A stretch of DNA of 64,000 nucleotides from Lentzea albida (GTDB taxonomy: Bacteria > Actinomycetota > Actinomycetes > Mycobacteriales > Pseudonocardiaceae), in the NCBI RefSeq assembly GCF_900111005.1, contig NZ_FOFV01000026.1, forward strand, positions 62,001 to 126,000, given 5' to 3'. The notes beneath the pieces are model-generated. The model ran no database searches. It was given only the letters and a program-made list of their open reading frames with translations, and was not told the origin of the DNA. Shown here one piece after another: positions 18,537 through 26,555 of the stretch. Position numbers and translations under genes: made by a program. Position 1 is the first letter of the stretch; every line of letters starts with the position of its first letter.

Positions 18537-19393
18537 CGCGGCACCTCCGGAGTTGTGCTCGACGGCGGCGCTGGCACGTCGGGCGGACTGGTGTGAGTCG
18601 AGGCGAAGAGCCGCCTCTCGCACCCCTGAACTCCGGATCCAGAGGTGTTCGGGGACACCGCTTCATCGCCGCCGCGCAGGTAGAGGGCCAGACGTCGTTC
18701 GGCTCGCTGGCGCGCCTTCTTGGTGGCTTCGTAACTCGCGCCGCGCTGGTGGGCGACCACGGCGAGCGGTGCCTTCTCCAACCTCGTCGATCCGATCAGC
18801 TCCGCCTCGGCGGACGAGATCGCGCCGTCTTCGACCGCACGAGCGAGAACGAAGTCCGGATGTCCACAGGGCGCGAGCGGCGAGGCCGCGGTCAACGGGT
18901 TGCTCGACGGGACCGGCGCGTCGAGAGCGTCACGAAGCGCTGCATGTCCGGCGCGATACGCGGCCCAGCGCAACCGCACCATGACGCGCGGGCGACCGAG
19001 GTCGATCGTGGCGAGCTCGGCGACAAACCCGGTGAGCACTGAGCTGTGGATGTCGCTCGGGTCGTCGGCGAAGCGAGCCGTCAGCTTCGACGCGATGTTG
19101 AGAAGTGCGGGCAGCGCGATGCCGGCGCAGGCGACCGTCCACGTCGAACCTTCCTCGCGGGCGAGCTGAACCAGGTAGGCCCAGACGGCGTCTCGAACGC
19201 TCTGCGGACAGCTGCGAAGCAGCAGGAGGTCGCGGACCTCGTCCACGCGGACGCGACGGCGGGGAAAGCCGTCGAACAGGCGCCCGTCCAGCGAGACCGG
19301 GTGAGGGCCGGTGACGAGCCATGCGAAGGCAGAGCGCACGACGTCGAGCGGCATTGAATCGGCTGTGATGCCGGGGCAATCCTTGGGGAGCAT
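18527..19393 (-). CDS. Sigma-like HTH protein of the conjugation operon
   Basis: This 288-aa protein is mostly helical. At about 185-245 a region resembling sigma-70 region 4 is visible (ISSAEAELIGSTRLEKAPLA, then GASYEATKKARQRAERRLAL). The N-terminal part has no recognised domain but contains RVRVDEVRDLLLLRSCPQSV. The tail is Ser/Pro-rich. It is the first gene of the minus-strand transfer operon, and similar HTH proteins occur at this position in other actinobacterial ICEs. It could regulate transfer genes. The end overlaps the pilin start. Confidence 0.65.
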   Translation of the reverse strand: MLPKDCPGITADSMPLDVVRSAFAWLVTGPHPVSLDGRLFDGFPRRRVRVDEVRDLLLLRSCPQSVRDAVWAYLVQLAREEGSTWTVACAGIALPALLNIASKLTARFADDPSDIHSSVLTGFVAELATIDLGRPRVMVRLRWAAYRAGHAALRDALDAPVPSSNPLTAASPLAPCGHPDFVLARAVEDGAISSAEAELIGSTRLEKAPLAVVAHQRGASYEATKKARQRAERRLALYLRGGDEAVSPNTSGSGVQGCERRLFASTHTSPPDVPAPPSSTTPEVPRCA

Positions 19394-19723
19394 TGCGACT
19401 CCTGACGCAGCGGGAATTGAACTCCGTCAGGACGCCATGTCGACCATCACCAAACTCTGTCCGAGCGATGACCGGACTCTTACCGGCCCCATTCAGCTCG
19501 GTCCTGGAAGCCGGTACCACCTGATCGTCGGCAGCACTTCCACACTTCGCCTACCTGCGGTTTTACGTTCCGGTACCTCATCGGTACCTCATCGGTCAGC
19601 GGCGGAAACGGTGCTCGGAAGACGCAGGAAATTTGTACGTCCCCAACAGGATCCTCATTCGGAGTTCAGGGGTGTCCAGCACAAAGACTTCCGATCAGGC
19701 AACAGCCCCGAACTGGAGGACCC
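19394..19723. promoter_or_regulatory. Divergent promoter region between transfer and methylase-integrase operons
   Basis: The 330-base gap separates two operons running in opposite directions, so it must hold both promoters. The segment 19555-19640 is the least GC-rich part and carries the tandem CGGTACCTCAT copies described separately. A short plus-strand ORF (19437-19727) crosses the gap but has poor codon use and was not called. Confidence 0.5.
19571..19596. repeat. Tandem 11-bp direct repeats with GGTACC palindromes
   Basis: CGGTACCTCAT occurs twice head-to-tail (19571-19581 and 19582-19592), followed by CGGT. The 11-bp period puts the two copies on nearly the same face of the helix. Their place in the divergent promoter region suggests an operator for an element regulator, which is inference. 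Confidence 0.5.
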
Positions 19724-20566
19724 GTGACGCGTCTCGGCGATTCTCACAACACCGAAGGGTCGGCACGCCGGCCTGGTGCACGGCCACCGCGCAGTGCACG
19801 AGCAGACGCCAACCGCAGGCCCTACCCGACCGCGCCCAACGTCAGCAGGGTCAGCCCTGCCCGACCCGCGAAGCCGTCACCTTCACGCACGACCTCTTCC
19901 ACCCCGGCAACGGTTTGGTCCTGTGGATCCACACCGATAGCACTCGACGAGACGTGGCCGACGCAGCTCGTCGTCAAGGTGGTCAGCGCGTTCAGCCGTA
20001 CTCGCGATCGAGTGGTCGTCCTGCCCTGGCCGACGAACCCGAGCTCCACTTCGGACGCGGTCGACGCCGCGAACAACCTCGGCCGCCGCGCGAGTTGCGG
20101 CTCCGAAGTGGACTGGAACGCATCCGGGTTCGCCGACCTCGTGGTCACCAGCGCGTCGCCAAACCAGACCACCGCGGAACTCGCGGATGAAGCCGTGCTC
20201 ACCGCAGCACGGCTGCTCCGCCTCGGGGGCATCTTCGTCGCGCTGACCCACAACTACACGACGACCGGTGAACTCACCGACCACACCGGCCAACTCGTCA
20301 CCAGAGCCCAGTTCGCCGATCTGCTCTACCTGCAACACGTCGTCGCACTGCACGCCCCGATCCGTGACGGCCGGTTCCAAGTCGAACTGAACGACCGCGA
20401 AGCAGAGGAACTCGGCCGCGCGCAGCACCGCGCCGCGGTACGCGGGCTTCCGTCGCCACACCTGCGCATCCACTCGGACGTGCTGGTGTTCGCGCAACCG
20501 CACGACCATCTCGCTCGACCGCTCACCCCAGCCCGTGCAGCCGCCGAGACGGGAGTCATCCGATGA
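19724..20566 (+). CDS. SAM-dependent methyltransferase-like protein
   Basis: The GTG start at 19724 follows CTGGAGGA, giving 280 aa. The first ~85 residues are Arg/Ser/Pro-rich with no motif. The rest has a class I methyltransferase feel: ADLVVTSASPNQ stands where DNA methylases have a D-x-V-x-T-S-P-P-Y motif, and LRLGGIFVALTHNY follows. The catalytic PPY is absent, so activity is doubtful. The stop overlaps the start of a true DNA methyltransferase gene by 4 bases (ATGA), so the two products may form a pair in which this one is regulatory. Confidence 0.65.
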   Translation: MTRLGDSHNTEGSARRPGARPPRSARADANRRPYPTAPNVSRVSPARPAKPSPSRTTSSTPATVWSCGSTPIALDETWPTQLVVKVVSAFSRTRDRVVVLPWPTNPSSTSDAVDAANNLGRRASCGSEVDWNASGFADLVVTSASPNQTTAELADEAVLTAARLLRLGGIFVALTHNYTTTGELTDHTGQLVTRAQFADLLYLQHVVALHAPIRDGRFQVELNDREAEELGRAQHRAAVRGLPSPHLRIHSDVLVFAQPHDHLARPLTPARAAAETGVIR

Positions 20567-21447
20567 GCAACGACCTGCCGGTCTCGGTGTGGGCAACCGC
20601 ACAGGCCTCACCGACGACCCAGCGCAAGAACCGTTACACCCGCGAATCGATCGCCCATCCCGCGAAGATGCTGCCCGACGTCGTGCGGTACGCCATCGCG
20701 CACTACACCGAACCGGACGACCTCGTGCTCGACCCGATGTGCGGCATCGGCACCACGCTCGTCGAAGCCGTCCACCTCGGACGGCGCGCCGCGGGCATCG
20801 AGTACGAACCGCACTGGGTCACCGTCGCGAACAACAACCTCGCCCTCGCAACCGAGCACGGCGTCGAACACGACGCTCACGTCATCCACGGCGACGCCCG
20901 CCAGCTGACCACATTGCTGCCGCCAGACTTACGCGGTCAGGTCTCGCTCGTCGTGACCTCACCGCCGTACGGACCGTCGACGCACGGCCGCGTCGCCGTC
21001 GCCCCCGGCGAAGGCATCCAGAAGTACTTCCACCAGTACGGCAGCACGCTCGACCGCGGCAACCTCGCCAACATCGGACACCACCGGCTGCTCGCCGGCT
21101 TCACCCGCATCCTCGCCGCAGCCGCCGAGTTCATGCGCCCCGGAGGACACATCGCCATCACCGTGCGCCCGTGGCGCGAGCACGCCGAGCTCATCGACCT
21201 GCCCTCGCAGATCCTCACCTGTGGACGCAACGCCGGCCTCATCCCGGTCGAACGCTGCGTCGCTCTCCTGGCCCGCGTCGCCGAGCACGACTTCGTCGCC
21301 CGAGGCTCCTTCTTCCAACGCGACTTCCTCCGCAAGCAACGCGAGGCAGGACTCCCCCTCCATCTCATCGCACACGAGGACGTGCTCGTCTTTCGCACAC
21401 CACTGCGTCCTGCTCACGAAGCCGCAACCGAAGTCCGTGCGGCATGA
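20563..21447 (+). CDS. TRM11-type SAM-dependent DNA/RNA methyltransferase
   Basis: The 294-aa product carries the SAM-binding motif DPMCGIGTTLVEAVHLGRRA (about 60-80) and the catalytic-type TSPPYG (about 131-136). A Rossmann-like order with the N-terminal AHPAKMLPDVVRYAIAHY is typical of amino-methyltransferases (N6-adenine or N4-cytosine) of the TRM11/RMT-like group in actinobacterial elements. It is translationally coupled on both sides (ATGA overlaps). The probable role is modification of the element DNA, either for protection or for epigenetic control. The target base cannot be told from sequence. Confidence 0.8.
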   Translation: MSNDLPVSVWATAQASPTTQRKNRYTRESIAHPAKMLPDVVRYAIAHYTEPDDLVLDPMCGIGTTLVEAVHLGRRAAGIEYEPHWVTVANNNLALATEHGVEHDAHVIHGDARQLTTLLPPDLRGQVSLVVTSPPYGPSTHGRVAVAPGEGIQKYFHQYGSTLDRGNLANIGHHRLLAGFTRILAAAAEFMRPGGHIAITVRPWREHAELIDLPSQILTCGRNAGLIPVERCVALLARVAEHDFVARGSFFQRDFLRKQREAGLPLHLIAHEDVLVFRTPLRPAHEAATEVRAA

Positions 21448-22481
21448 CGGCGCGACCCGACATCGCCGTCCGATCGAGCCCGGGACCCGTCATGGGATCG
21501 CTGTGCACCGGGTACGGAGGCTTGGACCTAGGTGTGCTCGCCGCGTTCGGTGGCGGACACATCGCCTGGTGCGCCGACATCGACCCCGCGGTGCAACTGG
21601 TCCTCGCCGCGCGCATGCCCGGCGTGCCGAACCTCGGCGACCTTCGCCTCGTCGACTGGACCACCGTCGATCCAGTCGACGTCCTCACCATCGGCTTCCC
21701 TTGCCAAGAAATCTCCGCCGCCGGACAACGCAAGGGCATCACGGAAGGAACGCGAAGTGGGGTGTGGATCGACGCCGTCCGAGGCATTCGCGCACTACGA
21801 CCACAACTCGTCGTCGTGGAGAACGTCGCCGCCCTGCGGTGGAGGAACGGCGGACTCCACCGCGTTCTCGGCGACCTGGCCGAGGCAGGGTACGACACGG
21901 TCTGGCGCAGCGTTCGCGCCTCCGACATCGGCGCACCACACCGTCGAGAACGCGTGTTCCTGCTCGCCTGGCCCGCTGCTGCCAACACCTCAAGCCCGCG
22001 ACGGCGACAACCGCGGTCCCGCAGATCCCACCCGGCGCCGTGCCCTCGGTCGCCAGGTGAGTCTGCACGACGTCGTCAGCGCGACGTTTGCAGCAGGCCG
22101 GCCAACAACCCACGGGCGCAAGCGCAGGTCGACTCAGTCACCTGCTCGTCCCACACGCGCATCCTCCCGACGCGGAGAACGCACCCGCGGTGGCGCAATT
22201 ACTCCTCAGCCATAGCTGGTTGGGAAGGCGTCACGGGCCGATCCACACCGCACCCGACCACGCCCGGTAAACACGGCGGTCCTGTGCTCGCCCCAGCCTT
22301 CGTCGAGCACCTCATGGGCCTTCCACCGGGCTGGGTCACCGACCTGCCACTCCCCCGCGTCGACCAGCTGCGCATCCTCGGCAACGGTGTTGTCCCGCTC
22401 CAAGCTGCTTCCGCGGTCGCGATGTTGCTGGACGACTTCCACGCTGCCGCGCACGCACCGGAACGAGGGCATGCTTCATGA
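21444..22481 (+). CDS. C5-cytosine DNA methyltransferase (Dcm-like) with a scrambled target-recognition segment
   Basis: The start at 21444 overlaps the previous stop (ATGA); 345 aa. Motifs of C5-methyltransferases are clear: LCTGYGGLDLGV (I), IGFPCQEISAAGQ with catalytic Cys (IV), VVVENVAALRW (VI), APHRRERVFLLAW (VIII) and LRILGNGVVPLQA (X). Between about 21,975 and 22,160 the frame of the ORF gives an Arg/Ser/Pro-rich stretch. The +1 frame there gives LLPTPQARDGDNRGPADP and ALGRQVSLHDVV, which fit the family. Two compensating shifts therefore seem to have altered the target-recognition region while keeping the ORF open. Methylation activity or specificity may be lost. Confidence 0.8.
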   Translation: MTARPDIAVRSSPGPVMGSLCTGYGGLDLGVLAAFGGGHIAWCADIDPAVQLVLAARMPGVPNLGDLRLVDWTTVDPVDVLTIGFPCQEISAAGQRKGITEGTRSGVWIDAVRGIRALRPQLVVVENVAALRWRNGGLHRVLGDLAEAGYDTVWRSVRASDIGAPHRRERVFLLAWPAAANTSSPRRRQPRSRRSHPAPCPRSPGESARRRQRDVCSRPANNPRAQAQVDSVTCSSHTRILPTRRTHPRWRNYSSAIAGWEGVTGRSTPHPTTPGKHGGPVLAPAFVEHLMGLPPGWVTDLPLPRVDQLRILGNGVVPLQAASAVAMLLDDFHAAAHAPERGHAS

Positions 22482-22927
22482 ACCTCGTCGAAGCGCTGGC
22501 CGAAAGCCTCTCGAGCAACTCCGCCAGCCGCGTCACTCGGTCACCCCGAATCGTCAGCCTCCCGGTACCCCGTCTCCCCGGACCTGTGGAACGGAGTTCA
22601 TCGCGCTACGCGTTCACCACCATCGACGAGCGAGGGCGCCTCGGCGACCGGTCGTTGGTCAGAGCTCTGGGTTGGTTGCCGGGCACCTCGCTGAAACCGG
22701 CCGTACTCGACGACCAGGTCATCGTGCTCACCAGGTCAACCGGTACCGCCAAGGTGACCAAACTGGGTCACGTCCGACTACCAGCCGCAATCCGACACAG
22801 ATGCCACCTGCGCGCGGGTGACGGACTCCTGCTCACGACGTCCGACGGCCACGACCTCTTGGTCGTCTGCACAGCTGGGGCACTCGACCAAATGCTCGGT
22901 GCGCATCTGCGCGGAGAACGAACGTGA
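22478..22927 (+). CDS. AbrB/SpoVT-like DNA-binding protein
   Basis: This 149-aa protein starts at ATG 22478, overlapping the methyltransferase stop by 4 bases. The C-terminal part contains a swapped-hairpin AbrB-like motif, LGHVRLPAAIRHRCHLRAGD followed by LLLTTSDGHDLLVVC. An earlier strand (YAFTTIDERGRLGDRSLVRA) looks like a second, diverged copy. AbrB-type proteins are small DNA-binding regulators or antitoxins. Here the gene is coupled to the integrase, so it may control or assist recombination. Confidence 0.7.
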   Translation: MNLVEALAESLSSNSASRVTRSPRIVSLPVPRLPGPVERSSSRYAFTTIDERGRLGDRSLVRALGWLPGTSLKPAVLDDQVIVLTRSTGTAKVTKLGHVRLPAAIRHRCHLRAGDGLLLTTSDGHDLLVVCTAGALDQMLGAHLRGERT

Positions 22928-23952
22928 ACGGGATCGACCTCGAGGCGGTGCGACTCCTGCTCAACCGCCTCGGGGTCCGTCCCGAACAACTACTCGACGA
23001 ACCAGCACCCGCGGCGATGCCGAACATCCGCGACTACGTCGAACGCGTCACCAAGGCCGTACCCGCCGGAACGTCACGCGTGTACGAGCCGTACTGGAAC
23101 CGCATCGTCAACGAGTGGGGCGACCGGCCGCTCAACGAACCGACACCGCTCGAGATCAAGCAACTCGCCGAGCTCACCAAGGCGAACGCGATCGTCCGCC
23201 GGAACTCCCGTGGCGGGCGCAGCGCAGCAGAGCACCTCATCGCCGCAACACGGTGCCTCTACCAGCACGCGGTCGCCGACCGCCTCATGTCCGAGACCGA
23301 CAACCCAGCACGCCGTGTCTCCAAACCACGCCGCCTCGCCAGCACCCGGCGCGCACTTCCCGAAAACCGACTCCGCGAGATCAGTGAAGTCGCCGGAGCC
23401 ACCGGCAACGACCCCGAACTCGACCTCGTCCTGCTCCGCTTCCACACCGAAACCGCCGCACGTCGTGGCGGTGCGCTCGCGCTGCGACGGTGCGACCTGG
23501 ATCCCGACCAATGCCTTGTCAGACTTTTCGAGAAAGGTGACACCCTGCGCTGGCAGCCCGTGTCACCGTCGATGATGGAGCACCTCCTACAGCTCGGCGA
23601 CGAACGCGGAGCCGTCGGCACCAACCAACTTCTGCGCTACCGCAACGGCGACCCCATCACGAGGCGCCGCTACGACTACTTGTGGCAACGCCTCGGCAAA
23701 CACCTGCCCTGGGTCGCGACCCAACAAGTGAGCACTCACTGGATCCGCCACACCACCCTGACGTGGGTAGAACGCAACTTCGGCTACGCGGTCGCGCGGG
23801 AGTTCGCCGGACACGTCGGCAAGAGCGACGCCGGCACCACGACCACCTACGTGCGCGCCACCATCGAAGAGGTCGCCACCGCACTCGCCGCGCTCACCAA
23901 CGAACCGCATCCGCTCGCACTCTCCGGCGCCTCCCCTGCGCTCGGCAACTGA
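22924..23952 (+). CDS. Tyrosine recombinase/integrase
   Basis: The 342-aa product has an N-terminal SAM-like core-binding domain (about 30-125) and a C-terminal catalytic domain. Visible catalytic residues are Arg in TETAARRGGALALRR, His-x-x-Arg in HWIRHTTLTWVER, the second His in EFAGHVGKSDAG and the nucleophile Tyr in TTTTYVRATIEEV. It belongs to the XerC/D-like phage integrase family and probably integrates and excises the element. GTG/ATG coupling with the AbrB-like gene (4-base overlap) makes it the last gene of a five-gene operon. No attachment site or tRNA was found nearby. Confidence 0.9.
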   Translation: MNGIDLEAVRLLLNRLGVRPEQLLDEPAPAAMPNIRDYVERVTKAVPAGTSRVYEPYWNRIVNEWGDRPLNEPTPLEIKQLAELTKANAIVRRNSRGGRSAAEHLIAATRCLYQHAVADRLMSETDNPARRVSKPRRLASTRRALPENRLREISEVAGATGNDPELDLVLLRFHTETAARRGGALALRRCDLDPDQCLVRLFEKGDTLRWQPVSPSMMEHLLQLGDERGAVGTNQLLRYRNGDPITRRRYDYLWQRLGKHLPWVATQQVSTHWIRHTTLTWVERNFGYAVAREFAGHVGKSDAGTTTTYVRATIEEVATALAALTNEPHPLALSGASPALGN

Positions 23953-23991
23953 CCCGGTTGGACAGACACCGAACACGCCACACGCATCCAA

Positions 23992-24007
23992 TCGAACATA
24001 TGTGCGA
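23992..24007. promoter_or_regulatory. Candidate LexA (SOS) box
   Basis: TCGAACATATGTGCGA matches the actinobacterial LexA consensus TCGAAC-N4-GTTCGA with one mismatch in the second half-site. It lies 23 bases upstream of ATG 24031 and 40 bases after the integrase stop, a position that could repress transcription. The call rests on sequence match only. Confidence 0.45.
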
Positions 24008-24030
24008 TTGCAGTGATAGGTTCTCGCGTC

Positions 24031-24360
24031 ATGGATCGGCAGCTTCTCAAACCGTCCCCAATGGACGGCCAGCTCACGCACAGGTACGACTCGACCGGAC
24101 GGTCGGTCGCCATCTTGCCCGCGAGGTGCAAACTCGGCCGGCACACGCTCGGCTACTCCCAGTTCCGCCCGATCGTGCACGACGGTGAAGCTCACATCAG
24201 CTGCCTGGCCTGCGCCACCGACAACGCCGACCACTCCTGGCGCCTGACCGCCACCGCCCCGCCACCCGACAGCGCCGAACTGTCCGAGGAACGGTATTTC
24301 GAGCTCGTCCTGCACCGCACCCAACGAGCTTTGATCCCGGCGGGCAGCCATGGGCCTTAA
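24031..24360 (+). CDS. Hypothetical protein with Cys/His residues (109 aa)
   Basis: ATG 24031 follows the LexA-like box. The protein begins MDRQLLKPSPMDGQLTHRYD and contains PARCKLGRHTLGYSQFRPIV, later HISCLACATDNADHSW. This Cys/His arrangement could bind a metal and resembles small actinobacterial plasmid proteins next to integrases. No known domain was assigned. Its end overlaps the next gene by 11 bases. Its location behind a possible SOS box would fit a protein made during excision or DNA damage, which is inference. Confidence 0.6.
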   Translation: MDRQLLKPSPMDGQLTHRYDSTGRSVAILPARCKLGRHTLGYSQFRPIVHDGEAHISCLACATDNADHSWRLTATAPPPDSAELSEERYFELVLHRTQRALIPAGSHGP

Positions 24361-24661
24361 CAGTCCATTCACGACATGGGAAGGCGACAACATCCACGGC
24401 CGAAGGCCCGTTCTCACGGGCGTAGGTGTCCGGCTGGACAAGTTGTTCGCCCGACCACCCGGCGCCGAAAGGCACGTCATCGCGACCGGACTCGACCTGA
24501 CCGGCGAGGTCCAAGGCCGACTGCACGGACGCTTTCCCAGCATCGAGGGCGACTGGCTCGGCGTGGTCAACTACGAGATCAGCTACGCCGACGGCCGCCG
24601 CGACAAGCTGTACCTCGTCGACCAACTCGTCCCATTCCACGTCTTACGCAAACGCGGTTAG
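24350..24661 (+). CDS. Hypothetical protein (103 aa)
   Basis: The ATG at 24350 lies inside the end of the preceding gene, so the two are translationally linked. The product is mainly beta strand with GLDLTGEVQGRLHGRFPSIE and WLGVVNYEISYADGRRDKLY, and ends HVLRKRG. No family was recognised. It is the last intact gene before a long decayed stretch and may mark the right edge of the functional element. Confidence 0.55.
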   Translation: MGLNSPFTTWEGDNIHGRRPVLTGVGVRLDKLFARPPGAERHVIATGLDLTGEVQGRLHGRFPSIEGDWLGVVNYEISYADGRRDKLYLVDQLVPFHVLRKRG

Positions 24662-25200
24662 GGATGTAACGACGCTTACTGAGTGGCGGGAAGCACCACG
24701 CTCGCTGCCGCGGTCTGCGGCAGCGAGCCAAGTGTTTCGACACCGCCCTCGCGTGCGTCCATGCCCTGGTGCGCGACATTGCAGCAGGCGCTGGCCGTAC
24801 ACGCCCTGACTCACCCCCAACGATGCCGGCGGCCGGGTCGTGCCCGGCGGCTCGTGGCCGCCTCCGGCGCGCCAGCAGGTCGTCGAGGTGACCGGCACCG
24901 AGGCCGCTCATGAACTCGTCAGCGGCTTGCCGCCAAACGTCGGCCGACCGCGGATGATCTGCTCCGCAGCGTCTCCACGCTCGTCACCGCTGGTCCTGGA
25001 GATCAGGAAAGCAGACAGCACCGACATTTCGAGGCTTGCGGAGCGTGGGGCCTGGCCGAGGACCGCGAGCGAACCATGCCGGCTTCCCCGGTGGGTCTAC
25101 CCCCTGATCATCGGCGTGACGCGGTGCACCACCCGACCAGGCGACGCACGTCAGCCAACAGGTTCTGCCGATCTCGGACAGTGAGTCGATCGATCAGCGC
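24662..25200. other. Non-coding or decayed DNA
   Basis: No ORF in this 540-base stretch has convincing composition, RBS or motif. The ORFs crossing it are Arg/Pro/Ser-rich shadows. It joins the element to a region of gene fragments. Confidence 0.45.
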
Positions 25201-25365
25201 GTAGAACGCGGTCTCCACGAACACCCGCCTCGGCGGCAACGTCGCGACCAGCGGGGGGCACGATGTCGTCGAACTGCACGGCACCGAGGTCGGCGGCAGC
25301 GTCGTGGCGAGCGCCGGGGACGACAGCGTGAGGATCGCCGGCGACGCCGGCTACATCGTCGACCG
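25201..25365 (+). pseudogene. Fragment of a Gly/Val-rich beta-repeat protein
   Basis: In the frame after an in-frame TAG, this strand reads NTRLGGNVATSGGHDVVELH, then GTEVGGSVVASAGDDSVRIA and GDAGYIVDR. The regular G-N-V / G-S-V spacing looks like a right-handed beta-helix or other repetitive secreted protein. It abuts an aldehyde dehydrogenase fragment on the other strand at about 25,366. It has no start or stop of its own and the parent gene is unknown. Confidence 0.35.
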
Positions 25366-25688
25366 GTCTCGAGCATCCCCGCGACGGCGGCGGGCTTGCC
25401 GTTCTGGGCGCTCACCCGTTCCACGAACCCGGCCGACCGGGCGTCGATCTCGTCGGCGAGTCGCTCCATCGCCTCCGCGCGCTGTGCCGGCGCCAGGCCG
25501 GCCCAGCCATAGGGGTTGTCGAAGGCACGACAGGCCGCGGCGACAGCGGCGTCCACGTCCGCTTCCACGGCTTCGGGGACACTGCCGATCCGTTGCTTGG
25601 TGCTCGGGTCGACCGGGGTGATCACCTGGGTGCTGCTGGGCGCGACCCATTGACCGCCGATCCAGAGCTTGTCGTACTGGAGGTTCAT
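25366..25688 (-). pseudogene. Aldehyde dehydrogenase, N-terminal fragment
   Basis: From ATG 25688 the minus strand encodes MNLQYDKLWIGGQWVAPSST, then TPVDPSTKQRIGSVPEAVEA, DVDAAVAAACRAFDN and SAGFVERVSAQNGKPAAVAG. This is the start of an NAD(P)-dependent aldehyde dehydrogenase (normally ~480 aa). Homology stops after MLETG at about residue 107, so the catalytic Cys and Glu regions are gone. Together with the upstream alcohol dehydrogenase relic it is the remnant of an adh-aldh operon. Confidence 0.7.
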
Positions 25689-25705
25689 GGCCGGCTCCGA
25701 TCGGG

Positions 25706-25945
25706 TCAGGCGAAGGTCAGCGCCGACTTGAGCAACGGCGCCCTTCTCGGCGTCTTCCACGGCGCGGTTGATGTCGGTGAAGGCGTAGGTGGAGATGAGC
25801 CGGTCGATCGGGAACCTGCGTTGTTTGAAGAGGTCCACCAGGTGCGGAATGAACTGCTGTGGAGCGCTGTCGCCTCCGACTACCGCTGTTCCCGTACATG
25901 GACATCGAGATCACCCCGCTGGCGAAGCACCCATCAGACATCCGA
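25706..25945 (-). pseudogene. Zinc-type alcohol dehydrogenase, C-terminal fragment
   Basis: The minus strand reads DSAPQQFIPHLVDLFKQRRF and PIDRLISTYAFTDINRAVED, the C-terminal part of a medium-chain alcohol dehydrogenase. The original end SALTFA-stop is found in a different frame at 25706-25725, so a one-base insertion now fuses the ADH tail in frame to the downstream aldehyde dehydrogenase start. A second frame break lies near 25,890 before MSMYGNSG. The rest of the gene is missing. Confidence 0.65.
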
Positions 25946-25954
25946 TAGGGATCT

Positions 25955-26170
25955 TCACACCGACGTGTTCCCGGAGCACCACGAGACTTCACGAAATTGC
26001 AGGTCGGGCGGCCACAGTAGCGCTTCGGGCGCACTACCCTTCTGCTCCGACGTGCGGCGGCGTGGAGCACGCCTCACGCTGCGACCACAACCCTCACAGA
26101 TCCAAACGTCGCCGTCAGGCACACAAGCCGTCATGTCCTGGCAAATGCCGCACCACTCGATCTTTTCCAT
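25955..26170 (-). CDS. Possible small zinc-ribbon protein (71 aa)
   Basis: The ORF starts MEKIEWCGICQDMTACVPDG and continues DVWICEGCGRSVRRAP. Two CxxC knuckles about 19 residues apart make a plausible zinc ribbon. The C-terminal half (PEALLWPPDLQFREVSW) looks less ordered. No clear RBS is seen and the neighbours are pseudogene fragments, so it may be a relic or a real small protein. Confidence 0.4.
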   Translation of the reverse strand: MEKIEWCGICQDMTACVPDGDVWICEGCGRSVRRAPRRRTSEQKGSAPEALLWPPDLQFREVSWCSGNTSV

Positions 26171-26555
26171 GCCGGGGACGTCTGCGAAACGCCGCCACGC
26201 TGCTCAACTGACCGAGCGGTCTACAGCCCGAAGGTCATCAGTGCAGCTCGAACTGCGCACGGAAACTAATTGATCACCCCACCGAGGGTCAGCTTGCAGG
26301 CTGGTCGGCAGTCACAGCCGTCAAGATCATGAGCCGATCCGTGGCTCTGGCGACAGCTGGCCGCAAGCTTGGTGGCGCCGATTCTCGTTGCAGTGCGCTT
26401 GGCAGGCAGCAAGTACTCGGCGGGACCCAACTGAGACAGGTTCCCTCTCCAAATGACGCTGAGCTGCGACGATAGTCCACATTGTCGATGTTGTGAGATT
26501 TTCTGAAGTCGTATGCTAGCCTCTTGGCGCTTCACTGAAGCACGAGGAGGCTCGC
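26171..26555. promoter_or_regulatory. Leader and promoter of the ImmA-nuclease operon
   Basis: This gap precedes the 26556 gene. A TATGCT -10-like hexamer at 26512-26517 and TTGTGA at 26491-26496 may form a promoter, but the 15-base spacing is short. GAGGAGG at 26544-26550 is a strong RBS. A minus-strand ORF covering 26266-26787 is treated as a shadow. Nothing else was found. Confidence 0.4.

Noticed and set aside
19437..19727. Plus-strand 96-codon ORF in the divergent promoter region
   Set aside because: It crosses the operator-like repeats, lacks a good RBS and has poor codon use.
20535..21443. N-terminal extension of the C5 methyltransferase frame
   Set aside because: Arg/Pro-rich shadow of the TRM11-type gene; the ATGA start at 21444 fits the family.
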